Assembly: GCA_963995505.1 (NCBI GenBank)
Contig: OZ023186.1
Span: 18,173,570-18,237,569, forward strand
DNA length: 64,000 bases
Reading direction: 5' to 3'
Source of the DNA: Hypericum androsaemum
Taxonomy: Eukaryota > Streptophyta > Magnoliopsida > Malpighiales > Hypericaceae
This document shows, one piece after another, positions 1-10,715 of the stretch. Below the pieces are notes generated by a model that ran no database searches, was not told the DNA's origin, and was given only the letters and a program-made list of their open reading frames with translations. The position numbers and the translations under genes are program-made. Position 1 is the stretch's first letter. Every line of letters begins with the position of its first letter.

Positions 1-36
1 GGAGACTCGTGCTCTTGGCAATAATTCACGGTGATA
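1..36 (-). pseudogene. AP5Z1 exon 14 fragment at the window edge
   Basis: These bases match the 3' part of AP5Z1 exon 14 found intact at 16445-16489. On the minus strand they read YHRELLPRARVS. Homology to the exon stops at about base 36, where unrelated sequence begins. The same junction recurs at about 9889, marking the left edge of each block copy. Confidence 0.85.
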
Positions 37-603
37 ATAACGAGGCTCTATCTGGAAATCATGTGATTTTTAATGTAGGAAATTAAAGAGGAAATCAGAA
101 TTTTAATTTTTAGATCATTAAATTGTTCTTCACTCTCTTATAAATTAGCTGCAGTGTTGTTGCGGTGGAAAAGTTGTAGCACTCCAACAAGTGTATTTCG
201 TTTTTCTTGTTGCTCAACAGATTAGGGTTAGGCCATGAGGAGATAAATCTAATAATTACACCCATTAAATCTTTTGTTTAATAGAAAATCGCAAGATTGT
301 ATTTTTTTTCAAATTTCATATCATAGAGTAGGATACTAAAATCTTCTTAAATAAGAGTGAGATCTACAAGCAATCTGATGAGATCTGACTTGAAACTAAC
401 AATTAATCTTGGAAGCTTGGTGAATTTCAACTCTGAAATATCAAAAGCATTGATAAAAAAAGTTTAGAAAAGAACTTGATTCCCCATGTACAACGACTAA
501 AAAAGATTCCACACTAATTAATCAACTGTTGAAAGTTATAAACCGAAAAGTATTAGTAAGCTGACAACATATATGATGTCTTCGTCTATTTTAGGAGTAA
601 TTA

Positions 604-862
604 TGTGATACCCTGTAAATGATCTGTATTTTCTGAAATGCTTACATGGTTTGATTTGACTATCCATATCAACAAGGTGCACCTTCTTTTCTGGCACACA
701 TATTGAGAGAACTCCAAGGTTAAACGCGTTTGGCAGGAAGTAGGATCAGGATGGGTGACCTACTGGGAAATTTTCTGGGATGCGTATGAGTGAGGACAAA
801 ACACGCTGAAAAAGACCTGTGTTGGTCTTTCGAGACAGTCAGTCAAATCACGGGGCGTTACA
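604..862 (+). mobile_element. Cassandra-type solo LTR with 5S rRNA-like promoter
   Basis: This is a 259-bp LTR beginning TGTGATACCC and ending GGCGTTACA. It is flanked by a perfect 5-bp target duplication, aatta (599-603 and 863-867). Its centre (about 710-790) resembles plant 5S rRNA: box A-like ggttaaacgcgtttgg, then the IE/box C-like stretch aggatgggtgacctactggg. A 5S-like segment inside an LTR is the defining trait of Cassandra TRIM elements, which are transcribed by RNA polymerase III. No second LTR or internal region is present, so this is a solo LTR left by recombination. Confidence 0.93.
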
Positions 863-1286
863 AATTATTACCATTATTTTTTTTAAAGGTGTTCTGACTA
901 TTCAGACTGAGACTCGAGACCCAAGACCCAAATGGTGTTAGATTAATCTCAAAATCTGGAGAATAGTTGGATCGACCACTTTATCATGTTGGATCTGTGA
1001 GTCCACATCCAACTGATCATTTTTTATAGAGTTTATAGAGTTCAAAGGTCATGCCCGGCTCAAACTTAGATTAGTCAGCCCGGTAGGCCAAATACCAAAT
1101 TGTATAAAACATAAAAAGTTAATGTTGCCAAACTATTATGTCTTTTTGGGGCGGAGTTAAGTTGGCAAGGAGACAGGCTGATGTTCTCCGAGAGATCATA
1201 TCGACGGAAAGGTTTGACAACTTGATACCAACTCTTCGCCACCTGAGGCCGTAGGATGTTCTAAGCTTTGTTATTATTGTAGCTTC

Positions 1287-1526
1287 TGTACAACAGATGT
1301 CTGAATAATATGTAACTTGTAAAAAGTATAATAAGAATAATACTAATAATATTTACTATAATATATCTATAACAAGTACACCAAATCCTTGAGCCCTATA
1401 TTCAGACATCTGTACAACAGATGTCTGAATAATATGTAACTTGTAAAAAGTATAATAAGAATAATACTAATAATATTTACTATAATATATCTATAACAAG
1501 TACACCAAATCCTTGAGCCCTATATC
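1287..1526. repeat. 124-bp direct tandem repeat, two copies
   Basis: Two adjacent copies start at 1287 and 1411 with tgtacaacagatgtctg and run to the phrase ccttgagccctatat. They are nearly identical. The junction holds the short palindrome cagacatctgtacaacagatgtctg-like sequence. The same pair recurs at about 11140-11379 in block copy 2. Confidence 0.9.
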
Positions 1527-1550
1527 CATGTTTAACATCAATAAACAATG

Positions 1551-1552
<2 letters not shown>

Positions 1553-1623
<71 letters not shown>
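1553..1623. repeat. (TA)n microsatellite
   Basis: This is an uninterrupted TA dinucleotide run of about 70 bases. The equivalent tract in block copy 2 (about 11406-11466) is 10 bases shorter. That is the only length difference noticed between the two blocks. Confidence 0.95.
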
Positions 1624-1625
<2 letters not shown>

Positions 1626-2984
1626 TATAATATGTAATTATTTATCATTGTCGTGGATTAAAAAAAAGATTAATTTAATTACTTGAGAGAAGTGATTCAA
1701 ATATATGTACAACAGATTAACCTTTTCAAAATAAGAATAAAACAAATCTACACCATAACAAGTACGAACATGTTAAATCTCGCATATTTTACTAATAATT
1801 TGTCATATTTAAAGCTTATTTAGATGATCCATATTGGATTGAGCAAAATTAATACCAACATAAGAAGTGTTATAAGCAATAATTTTAAGAAATGAATGGA
1901 GAGGGACATAAAAAGTGTTATGAGCAATGAATTTAAGAAATGATTGGAGAATGACCCAGGCCAGGTCTTGCGAGTTTGCAGGCAGGTTGTGATGTGCCTC
2001 GAGATGGTCATTTCTTATTCCCCTGCCGGGGGGAAGAAGCTCCCGGGTCATTGCTCTGTCCTTTTCTTATCCTGAGCGAGAACAAATTACTATCTTCAGT
2101 TGGATGAGTGGAGATTTCAGTGAGTGAATCTCGATCTCTATCTTATTAGGTAATGACAATAAATTGCACATGTCACACTTTTTAAAGCAAGCTCAGCTGC
2201 CAGAACGTTTAAAGTAGGAATACTATAAATGCTACTATCCGGGCATAATCCGGTATTCGCCAAAAAAATCTCACTGACCCCAAAAAAACCCTAAAAAAAA
2301 GAAAAATCCCTGAGCTTTTTAGAATCGAGTGCAACATCAATGCGGACCAACAATTCAGCAAAAGAATTTCTTCTTTTTCCGTGTTGCCATTTTTATGTCC
2401 AAACTTTCTTAAAGATCATCTATTGTGGTGTATGAATGTAGAAACTTTTTTTTTCATAGCATTTCTCTTATTCTTACCTTTTCTTTTTTAAGATTTTTTC
2501 TAAATCTTTGATTCTTAAAATCTACATGTGGTCCAACTATGGCAAATGTAGTTAGCAATCCAAAAAAATCCCGACTACAAAAAGGTAAGTATTGCTCCTT
2601 TTTATTTTTTAAAATAAAAACTCTGAGCATAGCGAGTGCAACTCGATGCTACTGATATGAAAGTCAAAGAGGAGTTGAAGTCGACTGACATATTTCATTT
2701 GATTTCTTATTTTCTGATCATGATTTATTATTTTATTCTATTATTATTCTTATTCGAAGCACTAAAAGAAAAAATAAGAAAATTCGAGAAGGTCAACAAG
2801 AATGATAAGAATCAGTAACCATACGATAGGCGCGAAGTGGTGATTGTAGTTCTTGTAGTTAACAATCCATGAAAAATTCAGCCAAAACAAATAAAAAATA
2901 TGAAAAAATGGGTTTAAGTTCATAAAATTTGTACAAAACGATGACTGATACATAGACAGTGTTTAGGTGCTAAACAATCAATGG
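1624..2984. other. AT-rich non-coding part of the block
   Basis: Only short open frames occur here, none with recognisable motifs. A short imperfect direct repeat (ttaagaaatga with flanking agtgttatgagcaat-like sequence) lies at 1860-1950. No gene, RNA or element could be supported. Confidence 0.5.
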
Positions 2985-4860
2985 TAGCAAAGCTTTTTTA
3001 CCAAATTAACTTGGCTCCAAAAAGATAGTAGTTTGGCAACATTAGATTAGGATGGCAAGTTTGTATTATAGTCCAAAATAATTTATTTCCATATATGCAT
3101 GTATTATTTTTTTTATATTTTTAAATTACATGTTGTATGTACAAATTTGAGACAGCATGATATGCAGAGGTAGCAAAAATCTTTTACCAAAATAACCTCA
3201 CCTCAGAAAGACAAAGTAGTTCGAAAATATTAGATTATGATTAGATTAGGATGTTAAGTATATCTTACATTTGAGAACCAATTTATTTCCATGCAAATAT
3301 ACATATTATTATTACTATTTTTATTATGTTTTATTTTTCAAAATTACTTATTATCCGTGCATTTGTTATAATGACTAAGTCAAATTTAGCAGAACAGGAC
3401 ATACAGCTGTAGCAAAACTCTCCTTACCAAATAATCTTGCCAAAAAAGACATAGTAGTTTGGCAACATTAGATATGATGGTAAGTATATCTTACATACCA
3501 AAACTAATTTATTGCCAAACATACATATTATTTTTTGAAGGGTATATATATTGCATATAAAACAACTACAAGAGTATACAACAACATCCAAAGTATTTGG
3601 TTACATAGACAATAACCTAAGCACAAGTTCCTAATGATGTTCTACCCACACCCCAAGAAAAGACTCAAAGACCTAAATATGTACTACCCACACCCTCATG
3701 CTGATAGGCACGAGTTTCACAAATAGATGTTATGATTATTATCTATATTTTCTCTTCTTCCCTCACCCAAGCTATTTCTACCAGAATAGGCAATAAACTA
3801 GGGGAAAATCGGCCATAAAAAACTAAGTTATCGTGTCTCGTTAGATTTTCATGCTCTGTTGTTCTTGGCTTTGTTGCAATGTTTTTTACTCGTTTATTTA
3901 TTTATTTTTTATTTATGAATTCATAATTTGTAACTATGGAAAAGAATTTGTAGAATTAGTTGGTGATAGATTCCGGTGGAGAAAGAGGTTTAAGCACCAA
4001 AGATCAAGATGAATCCTATTTCCAATTCCACAAATCTTTTGTGCTTAAACCTCTCTCTTCACCGAAATCTATCACCAACTAATTCCACAAATCTATTTCC
4101 GTGCTTAAAAATTATGAATCCATACATCAAAAATAAATAAATAAACTAATAAAAAATATTGCAACAAAGCCAAGAACAACAGAGCATGGCAATCGAATGA
4201 GACATGATACATTAGCTTTTTGTGGTCGATTTGCCCCTAGTTCATTGCCTATTCTTATAGAAACAAATTGGCTAAAGGAAGAAGAAAAATTGTTAATATA
4301 TGCAGTTGCTTATATTAGGATCCCCATTGTGGCAACTGCCTCATGAGCATTAGTCAGTACAATGGATGGATATAATTTAAAGCATTAATAATAATAACAT
4401 GTATTTGTGAAAATAAATTTTTATTATTAATAAATTGATAATAATAATAAAAGTACTAGAACAAAGCCAAAACCAATTAATTTCAAAAAATGATTCCAAA
4501 ATTAATTAATTTCAACAAATGATTGTTATTATTATTATATTTTATATGCATCCACCGTACTGATTAAATCAAATTCAACATAAGAGGATTTGCAACATAG
4601 CAAACTCTTCTTGAAAAGTTAACCTGGTCCCAAAAAAGAGATAGTAGTTGGAGAATGTTAGATTAGAATAGTAAATATATCTTACATTTGAGAACCAATT
4701 GATTTTCGTACATAAATGTTATTATTATTGTTGTTATTACATGTCTTTTCAAAATTATATATCATCCGTACATTAATCGTACTGATTAAGTCAAATTCAA
4801 CAAAATTTTCCATCGTAGTAAAACTCTCCTTACCAAATTTGGTAGGTAAAAAGTGTCATA
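2985..4860. repeat. Degenerate tandem array (unit about 235 bp), interrupted
   Basis: Diverged units recur near 2985, 3168, 3408, 4597 and 4815. Each contains a tagcaaaactctccttacc-like start, a tagtagtttggcaacatta-like phrase and a gtaagtatatcttacat-like phrase. A related motif in opposite orientation lies at about 1128-1165. The array is split by the MATE-derived inverted repeat at 3746-4290, which therefore inserted after the array formed. The same arrangement is present at 12828-14703. Confidence 0.75.
3746..4290. repeat. Long inverted repeat made from a MATE transporter gene fragment
   Basis: The two arms, about 3746-3990 and 4040-4290, are reverse complements separated by a loop of only about 40-50 bases. 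The outer 140 bases of each arm match the MATE coding sequence at about 30600-30745 at roughly three quarters identity by eye. Left-arm translation includes IGNKLGENRP against IGNELGANRP in the gene. The inner part of each arm is non-MATE sequence, and a third single-orientation copy of it lies at about 5283-5425. A transcript would form a long hairpin. The structure is duplicated at 13589-14133. Confidence 0.9.
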
Positions 4861-5282
4861 AATGTTTCTCTAGTTTTATAATTATTTTTAATAAAAATGC
4901 TTTCCATAATTAGCAAATTAAATGGTAGAAAAGAAAGCCTAATAATTCTCCAACCACCTCCTAATATGTATTCACACGTTCCCACTAGTAACACTAAATA
5001 AAGGAGTGAAATACACATCCAATTCACATCAAATATTTAGTCCCCTCTAAATATTCATATAGTTTTCATATTTTTCTCCCTTCGGTGGTGGATGTGGAAA
5101 ATATTCATATTTTCCTCTCCATCGCTTCACTAAAATCATTTTTTTCTTTCCATTCATCGATTTTAATTTGCTTCCTTGACGATCCTTTTCTATAGTTTTC
5201 TCAAATTAAATTGAATTTTCTTTTAAGGCCTCATGATAAGAAGATCATAAAACGATCTTCATATTATTTTTTTTGCTGTGAA

Positions 5283-5425
5283 ATGGGAATTTTCACTGAT
5301 TTATTTATTTTTGATGTATGGATTTGTAATTTTTAACCATGGAAATTGATTTATGGAATTGGTTGGTGACAAATTCTGGTGAAGAGATAGGTTTAAGCAC
5401 AAAAGATCAAGATAAATCCTAACAA
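5283..5425 (+). repeat. Third copy of the inner arm of the inverted repeat
   Basis: This stretch repeats the non-MATE half of the inverted-repeat arms, for example gatttatttatttttgatg and ggtttaagcacaaaagatc. The MATE-derived part is absent. It shows that the arm unit existed as a separate repeat. A duplicate lies at about 15126-15268. Confidence 0.75.
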
Positions 5426-5565
5426 CAACTAGGCTGGGATAGGGTCATCTCATGGCAGAGGAATTGTATTGAGGAGGTGAAACACGGCACTCCATTTATT
5501 TTTAGATTTTTATACTTGGGGTTTTTTCGAAATTTTAATTATTTAGGTCATCTCTATTTGCTCAA

Positions 5566-5862
5566 TTGTCTTGTTGTTTTTTAGAATTTAAAACTAATGT
5601 TAGAAAACTTAGTTTAGACGACGGATGTGATAACCATTCAAGACAAAGTTTCGATCTACACATCATTGGTTACTTCGTTCGCCGATCTCGGGGTAATCAT
5701 ATTGGTTACTTCATTCGCCAATCTCGGGGTGTGTCTGCTACGCTCAAGCACATTGAAGTGAATTCTTCATCAAGCACATGTATGGCTGCTACGGTCAATG
5801 ATTCTATGGATCTTGGAAGTCAAGATTTCAAGCTTTTCTTGGAGTCAATCACTGAAGATTAA
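5566..5862 (+). other. Unrecognised open reading frame, possible relic exon
   Basis: An open frame of about 98 codons ends in MDLGSQDFKLFLESITED followed by a stop. It contains a short internal duplication (GYFVRRSRG and GYFIRQSRG, about 36 bases apart). The last part recurs, diverged, at about 9393-9462 (MDLGNRDFMLFLEPVTED) with the same stop, which hints at former coding. There is no clear ATG start and I recognise no family. An identical copy lies at 15409-15705. Confidence 0.3.
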
Positions 5863-6129
5863 GCTTGTATTGCAAGTATCATGTTGGTCGTCATTGTACC
5901 CTAAAAGAATCAATATAACTGCTAAACATACTCTTATAAGCTTCAGAATCAAAACCATCGTGTACATTCACCAACATCACCTCTCAAAAACAAAATCACT
6001 CGCATTTCTCAGCTCGATCAACTTCGAAAATATATAACGCGCCATTCCAAAGGCACACGTTCATTTACATACGTGTTTACATGAATTCACGAAGTAACCA
6101 ACTCCGAGAGTAACTGATCTCCGTTCGCT

Positions 6130-6500
6130 TCACCTTCTCGGGACGATGTCAGAGAAACGGAAGTCGTGGTACGGTGGACCTACAACAATCAGTCGAGAAT
6201 GACTTCAGACGAATGGATATGATGAATAAGAGGATGACGGGTCTGGTCAGCTAAAAAGGAAATATATATTGTGTTGGGTTAATATAGACCTTCTCGTTCA
6301 CCAAGAACGTAAAATGGAATGTGTGCAACCATCTTTGACCCAGCTTCGCTCCAATTAACGGTGCCCGGTCCTCGCATGGTTCCACTTGGAGGTCGTGAAG
6401 GCCCTAGGATAGACATACAAATTCCAGGTTCGTTCAGCAGACCCAAATAATCACGAGCACGCCTCCAAACCCTTGCGTCTGATATTCGAGATTGAGCGAC
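6130..6500 (-). pseudogene. Orphan AP5Z1 exons 15 and 16 (block copy 1)
   Basis: This is a near-identical copy of the last two coding exons of AP5Z1: exon 15 at 6290-6500 and exon 16 at 6130-6179, with the splice sites kept. Exons 1-14 are absent upstream; an HD-ZIP IV fragment follows instead. One visible amino-acid change is VAQSRISD against VARSRISD in the live gene. It cannot encode a full AP-5 zeta subunit. Confidence 0.93.
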
Positions 6501-6529
6501 CTGCAGATAAGGTTCCAACAAAGGCATCA

Positions 6530-9168
6530 AAGAAACTGAATATGAATGTCAAAAAGAACACGTTGGAAGTAATCTCAAAGGAAAGGTTGATGAGGCTGCA
6601 GGTACTTATCGAACCGACGCTACACGTTGCACAGGATATATCAACGCGAACGCTGGTTACTTGGCTGATATGCTCATGGACCATGTAGGTTCTTTCTCTC
6701 CGTGTCATTTTAATGACCATTGTTTTTTGTTTATTATTTTGCTTGTTATGTGACATAAATTCATCTTTCATGTGATGGACAGGAGCGATGGGCTGCGATC
6801 TTTTGTGGTATTATATCAAGGCCAGTGATGTTTGGTGCCATACCAGTGACATCACCACTGAACAATGATGAAGCATTACAATTGGTAATGTTGGGTTCTT
6901 ATCTTTCAGAGCATATATCGAAGTTTAATTTCATACAAGTACTTCCAAACCTATAACAAAACTCGTGGTAATGTCAAAGCACAAAATTTTCTTGTCATGA
7001 GCATTACCTAATCATTTTTTTTGGGAAAGGCATAGGCTTCATTCCATCACCTTGTAGATTATACCTTGTTACATCATGAAACACCAGTTGATTGCTCGAG
7101 AAGTTATTTAAGATTAAGATTAATGAAGTTGGCTATATCAATTAATGTGCGACATTGTTCAAAGTGAACATTAAAGTTAGGGCAAAATAGTCATAGCTCT
7201 TTTATATTTGAAGAAATTGATTAATTAGGATGACCTAGTATTGGTTAGTCCCAAATATTTCGTAAATCAAATTTATCAGTCCTTGGATCCAAATTCCAAT
7301 CACTTTTTTGACGAGGCACTACTGAAAATATCAAAATACCCTCAACTCTGTATTCGACAAAAACTAAAATTCATCGTCGCCCCAAAGATCCTACTTGGTT
7401 ATTGTTATCTCCAAAAATCCATTCATTCAGTTTGTTATCTTAAAACTCGAGAATGAAAATTGATTAGTCAACGTGGTGGATATTCGGATTAAGAGGACAA
7501 AACAATCTATTAACTCTATGCTACAATGAAGAGGACTTTTTGTTTTGTGCAGGTATGCGAAGATTTCCAAATGGCTAATCCTCTGATGAGTGTTACACAC
7601 GCCCTTTCCTCCGTTATAAAAATAAGATATCACCTCGGGTGTAGGGAGTTGTTGAATTATCTGTCGAGAAAGTGTTCCCTTGTATGAAAACAGCAGAATT
7701 TCGGAGAAGGGCATCAGGATGTCTAATCTTCGAACTGCCAAACGGACACTCCCAACGGGCATCGGGTTTGTTTGTTCCAAGTTGTATAGCATTCCAACTG
7801 AAACATGTATGCTTGTACCTTGATGTATATTTGTAGGTTGTATCGTTACGGCACATTGAAACACATGACTCGGACGTGCACAAACTTTACAAGCCTTTCG
7901 TGTTCTCCGGTTTAACCTCGGCGTGCATCGTTCCATTGCTGGTTTAGTCCGATACTGTGATTTGCTTTCAACCATTTTCCTTGTCAAGACTCCAATCACG
8001 ATATATGGTAAGCTTTCAATTGTTAACTCTTATATCAGAATATTGGTTAATGGTTTATTTCTATGGGGTATTGTTTGATTACAGCTGCATATATCCAAGT
8101 TCTCTAATCAGGTTAAGTAATATCTTACAATGTTTAGCTAAACAAACCTAATCTACAATTCAATAACAAAAAAAATATTAATTCTATCAACTTCACATTT
8201 TTTGAGTTAGATATGATGTTTCTCTATCAAAAATTAATTCAAATTAGTTGCTCAACTTCACATTATTCCTTTTGATATGTGGACAGGACTGCTAGAAATA
8301 TCTTAAGTGGGAAAAGGAAGCTTGCTTAACTTATCACAGAGGATGATTAGAATCTTCCTCGACAACATATCTCTTAATGGTGTGAATAATCGGGTTCCTA
8401 AGCATGCTTCCAACGACGACAATACGATGAAGATGAAAATAGACAAAATTATTATGGCTAATGGAAGTCATCGCACAGTGATATCCTTCTCTACATCAGT
8501 TCTCATTCCAATTCGTCCCCACGTCGAATTTGAATTTCTCAAGGATCCTAAATCCGGGCCCAAGGTACTTATCCATCCTCCAATTTAGGTGCTTTGCTCA
8601 TATTACAATCTGGTCGGAGAAATTTTACTATGTTCGCAACACATGTATAAATTTATTATAGTTTTAATGTGGTATAAATTTGCTCTGCTAAATATATGCA
8701 GTGGGATGATATTTTCTTCCCTACATGAAATCAAAGAACTTGTGATTGTCCCCGGAGGAGTTACTAAAATCACTCTCCTTTTTGGTGTAGTTGAATCAAT
8801 AAATACTATGTGCACGGTTGTACCCGATAATCCATGAATTCTGCCATCCGGGTTTGTCATACACCCGGACAGGCCGATCCTCATAGATAGAAATAGAGGG
8901 CTTTGCTTCAGTGTTGTCACAGTTGTACTCAATATCATTGACGAGTCGTCTACCGAACATTATGTTCGACCCAAATCTGTCGATGTTGCTCGAAAAGTTT
9001 TGGAGGACACGTGTAGAAAGATTCAAGCTTGTGTTTTTTCCCCCTCAAATCGATGATGCAGATTACGAAGAGAATTCTGACGAGGATTCCTACGAGTATT
9101 CCAATGAGGATGATGAGGACGATGAAGACGAGAACAATGAGGATGACAACGTTAAAGATGCAAAATAG
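6530..9168 (+). pseudogene. HD-ZIP IV transcription factor fragment (START region), degenerate
   Basis: Exon-like pieces in order match class IV homeodomain-leucine zipper proteins. 6600-6686 reads GYINANAGYLADMLMDH with a GT donor. 6782-6881 reads ERWAAIFCGIISRPVMFGA. 7552-7970 holds RRRASGCLIFELPNGHS and DSDVHKLYKPFV in different frames. 8310-8565 holds SLLNLSQRMIRIF and VLIPIRPHVEFEFL. 8702-8836 begins WDDIFSSLHE. 8838-9040 reads ILPSGFVIHPDRPI and ends RKVLEDTCRKIQACVF. Homeodomain and leucine zipper are missing because AP5Z1 sequence lies directly upstream. Several frame changes and stops break the gene. A very acidic Asp/Glu stretch (9051-9150) follows, which is unusual for this family. 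Confidence 0.82.
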
Positions 9169-9390
9169 ACTTCACAAATCTATGTATGTTGTCGTTCTTG
9201 AAGTTATGAAACATTAGACGGTATGGTGGTACTTTGTACAGTTTTAATGAATACAATGTTACCGGATTTTTCTTGAACGCAACTTTCTTAACGTGTTCTT
9301 CACTAGATTTGTCAGTGTGCAATTTTGTTCTTCTCTGGTGTTTTATTAGTTGGACAATTCTACCAAAACTTGTTTAAAAAAATATTCTTC

Positions 9391-9625
9391 GGTCAAATGA
9401 TTCAATGGATCTTGGAAATCGAGATTTCATGCTTTTCTTGGAGCCAGTCACGGAAGATTAAGCTTGTATTGTAAGTAATTGAGTATCATGTTGGTCGTCC
9501 TTGTACCGTCAAAGAATCAATATAACTGCCAAACTTACTCTTTATCACCTTCAGAATCAAAACCATCGTGTACAATCTCACCAACATCACCTCTCAAAAA
9601 CACAATCACTCTCATTTCTCATATA
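9391..9625 (+). repeat. Diverged repeat of block segment 5794-6006
   Basis: This stretch aligns with 5794-6006 (for example atcatgttggtcgtc and caaaaccatcgtgtac), with clear substitutions and small indels. It is therefore older than the main block duplication. It sits just before a diverged AP5Z1 exon 15 fragment, in the same order as in the blocks. Confidence 0.88.
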
Positions 9626-9670
9626 TATATTTATATATTTTTTATTTATTTATTTATATTTCTATTTATT

Positions 9671-9889
9671 CCAGGTTCGTTCAGCCGACCCAAATAATTA
9701 CGAGCATGCCCCCAAACAGTAGCGTCTGATATTCGAGATCGAGCTACCTGCAGATTAAGTTCCAACAAAGGCATGTTGAAAACCAGGGGAGATGCATCCA
9801 AGCGACAGATCCATATAATTTAGGTTGGACAGACTCGACCAGACCTTGCCCAAGGAGACTCGTGCTCTTGGCAATAATTCACGGTGATA
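9671..9889 (-). pseudogene. Diverged AP5Z1 exon 15 and 14 fragments
   Basis: Minus-strand reading gives the end of exon 14 (9845-9889, RELLPRARVSLGK then a GT donor), a short intron, and the start of exon 15 (from 9747 down to about 9671, VARSRISDATVWGHARNYLG). Compared with the live gene the exon 15 part carries several substitutions and is cut off. It is an older fragment than the one at 6130-6500 and forms the join between the two blocks. Confidence 0.88.
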
Positions 9890-10456
9890 ATAACGAGGCT
9901 CTATCTGGAAATCATGTGATTTTTAATGTAGGAAATTAAAGAGGAAATCAGAATTTTAATTTTTAGATCATTAAATTGTTCTTCACTCTCTTATAAATTA
10001 GCTGCAGTGTTGTTGCGGTGGAAAAGTTGTAGCACTCCAACAAGTGTATTTCGTTTTTCTTGTTGCTCAACAGATTAGGGTTAGGCCATGAGGAGATAAA
10101 TCTAATAATTACACCCATTAAATCTTTTGTTTAATTGAAAATCGCAAGATTGTATTTTTTTTCAAATTTCATATCATAGAGTAGGATACTAAAATCTTCT
10201 TAAATAAGAGTGAGATCTACAAGCAATCTGATGAGATCTGACTTGAAACTAACAATTAATCTTGGAAGCTTGGTGAATTTCAACTCTGAAATATCAAAAG
10301 CATTGATAAAAAAAGTTTAGAAAAGAACTTGATTCCCCATGTACAACGACTAAAAAAGATTCCACACTAATTAATCAACTGTTGAAAGTTATAAACCGAA
10401 AAGTATTAGTAAGCTGACAACATATATGATGTCTTCGTCTATTTTAGGAGTAATTA

Positions 10457-10715
10457 TGTGATACCCTGTAAATGATCTGTATTTTCTGAAATGCTTACAT
10501 GGTTTGATTTGACTATCCATATCAACAAGGTGCACCTTCTTTTCTGGCACACATATTGAGAGAACTCCAAGGTTAAACGCGTTTGGCAGGAAGTAGGATC
10601 AGGATGGGTGACCTACTGGGAAATTTTCTGGGATGCGTATGAGTGAGGACAAAACACGCTGAAATAGACCTGTGTTGGTCTTTCGAGACAGTCAGTCAAA
10701 TCACGGGGCGTTACA
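10457..10715 (+). mobile_element. Cassandra-type solo LTR, second copy
   Basis: This is the block copy 2 counterpart of 604-862, with the same TG...CA ends, aatta target duplication and 5S-like core. One substitution was seen near 10659. It was copied with the block and is not an independent insertion. Confidence 0.93.

Larger units (their letters stand above)
1..6555. repeat. Block copy 1 of a recent near-identical duplication
   Basis: This block is repeated at 9854-16398. The offset is 9853 before the (TA)n tract and 9843 after it, so the tract length explains the difference. By eye I found only about seven substitutions, near 296, 806, 2597, 2682, 4403, 6504 and 6538, which makes the duplication recent. 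The block carries a Cassandra solo LTR, a 124-bp tandem repeat, a degenerate repeat array, a MATE-derived inverted repeat, and AP5Z1 exons 16 and 15. Its left edge at the window start is a piece of AP5Z1 exon 14, so the duplication may continue to the left of the window. Confidence 0.97.

Noticed and set aside
711..790. Possible 5S rRNA gene
   Set aside because: Only part of 5S is present, it has diverged, and it lies inside a TG...CA segment with a target duplication; a Cassandra LTR explains it.
1809..2051. 80-codon minus-strand open frame (also 11652-11894)
   Set aside because: It lies in repeated AT-rich DNA with an internal short repeat and no motif; copies are identical only because the block is recent.
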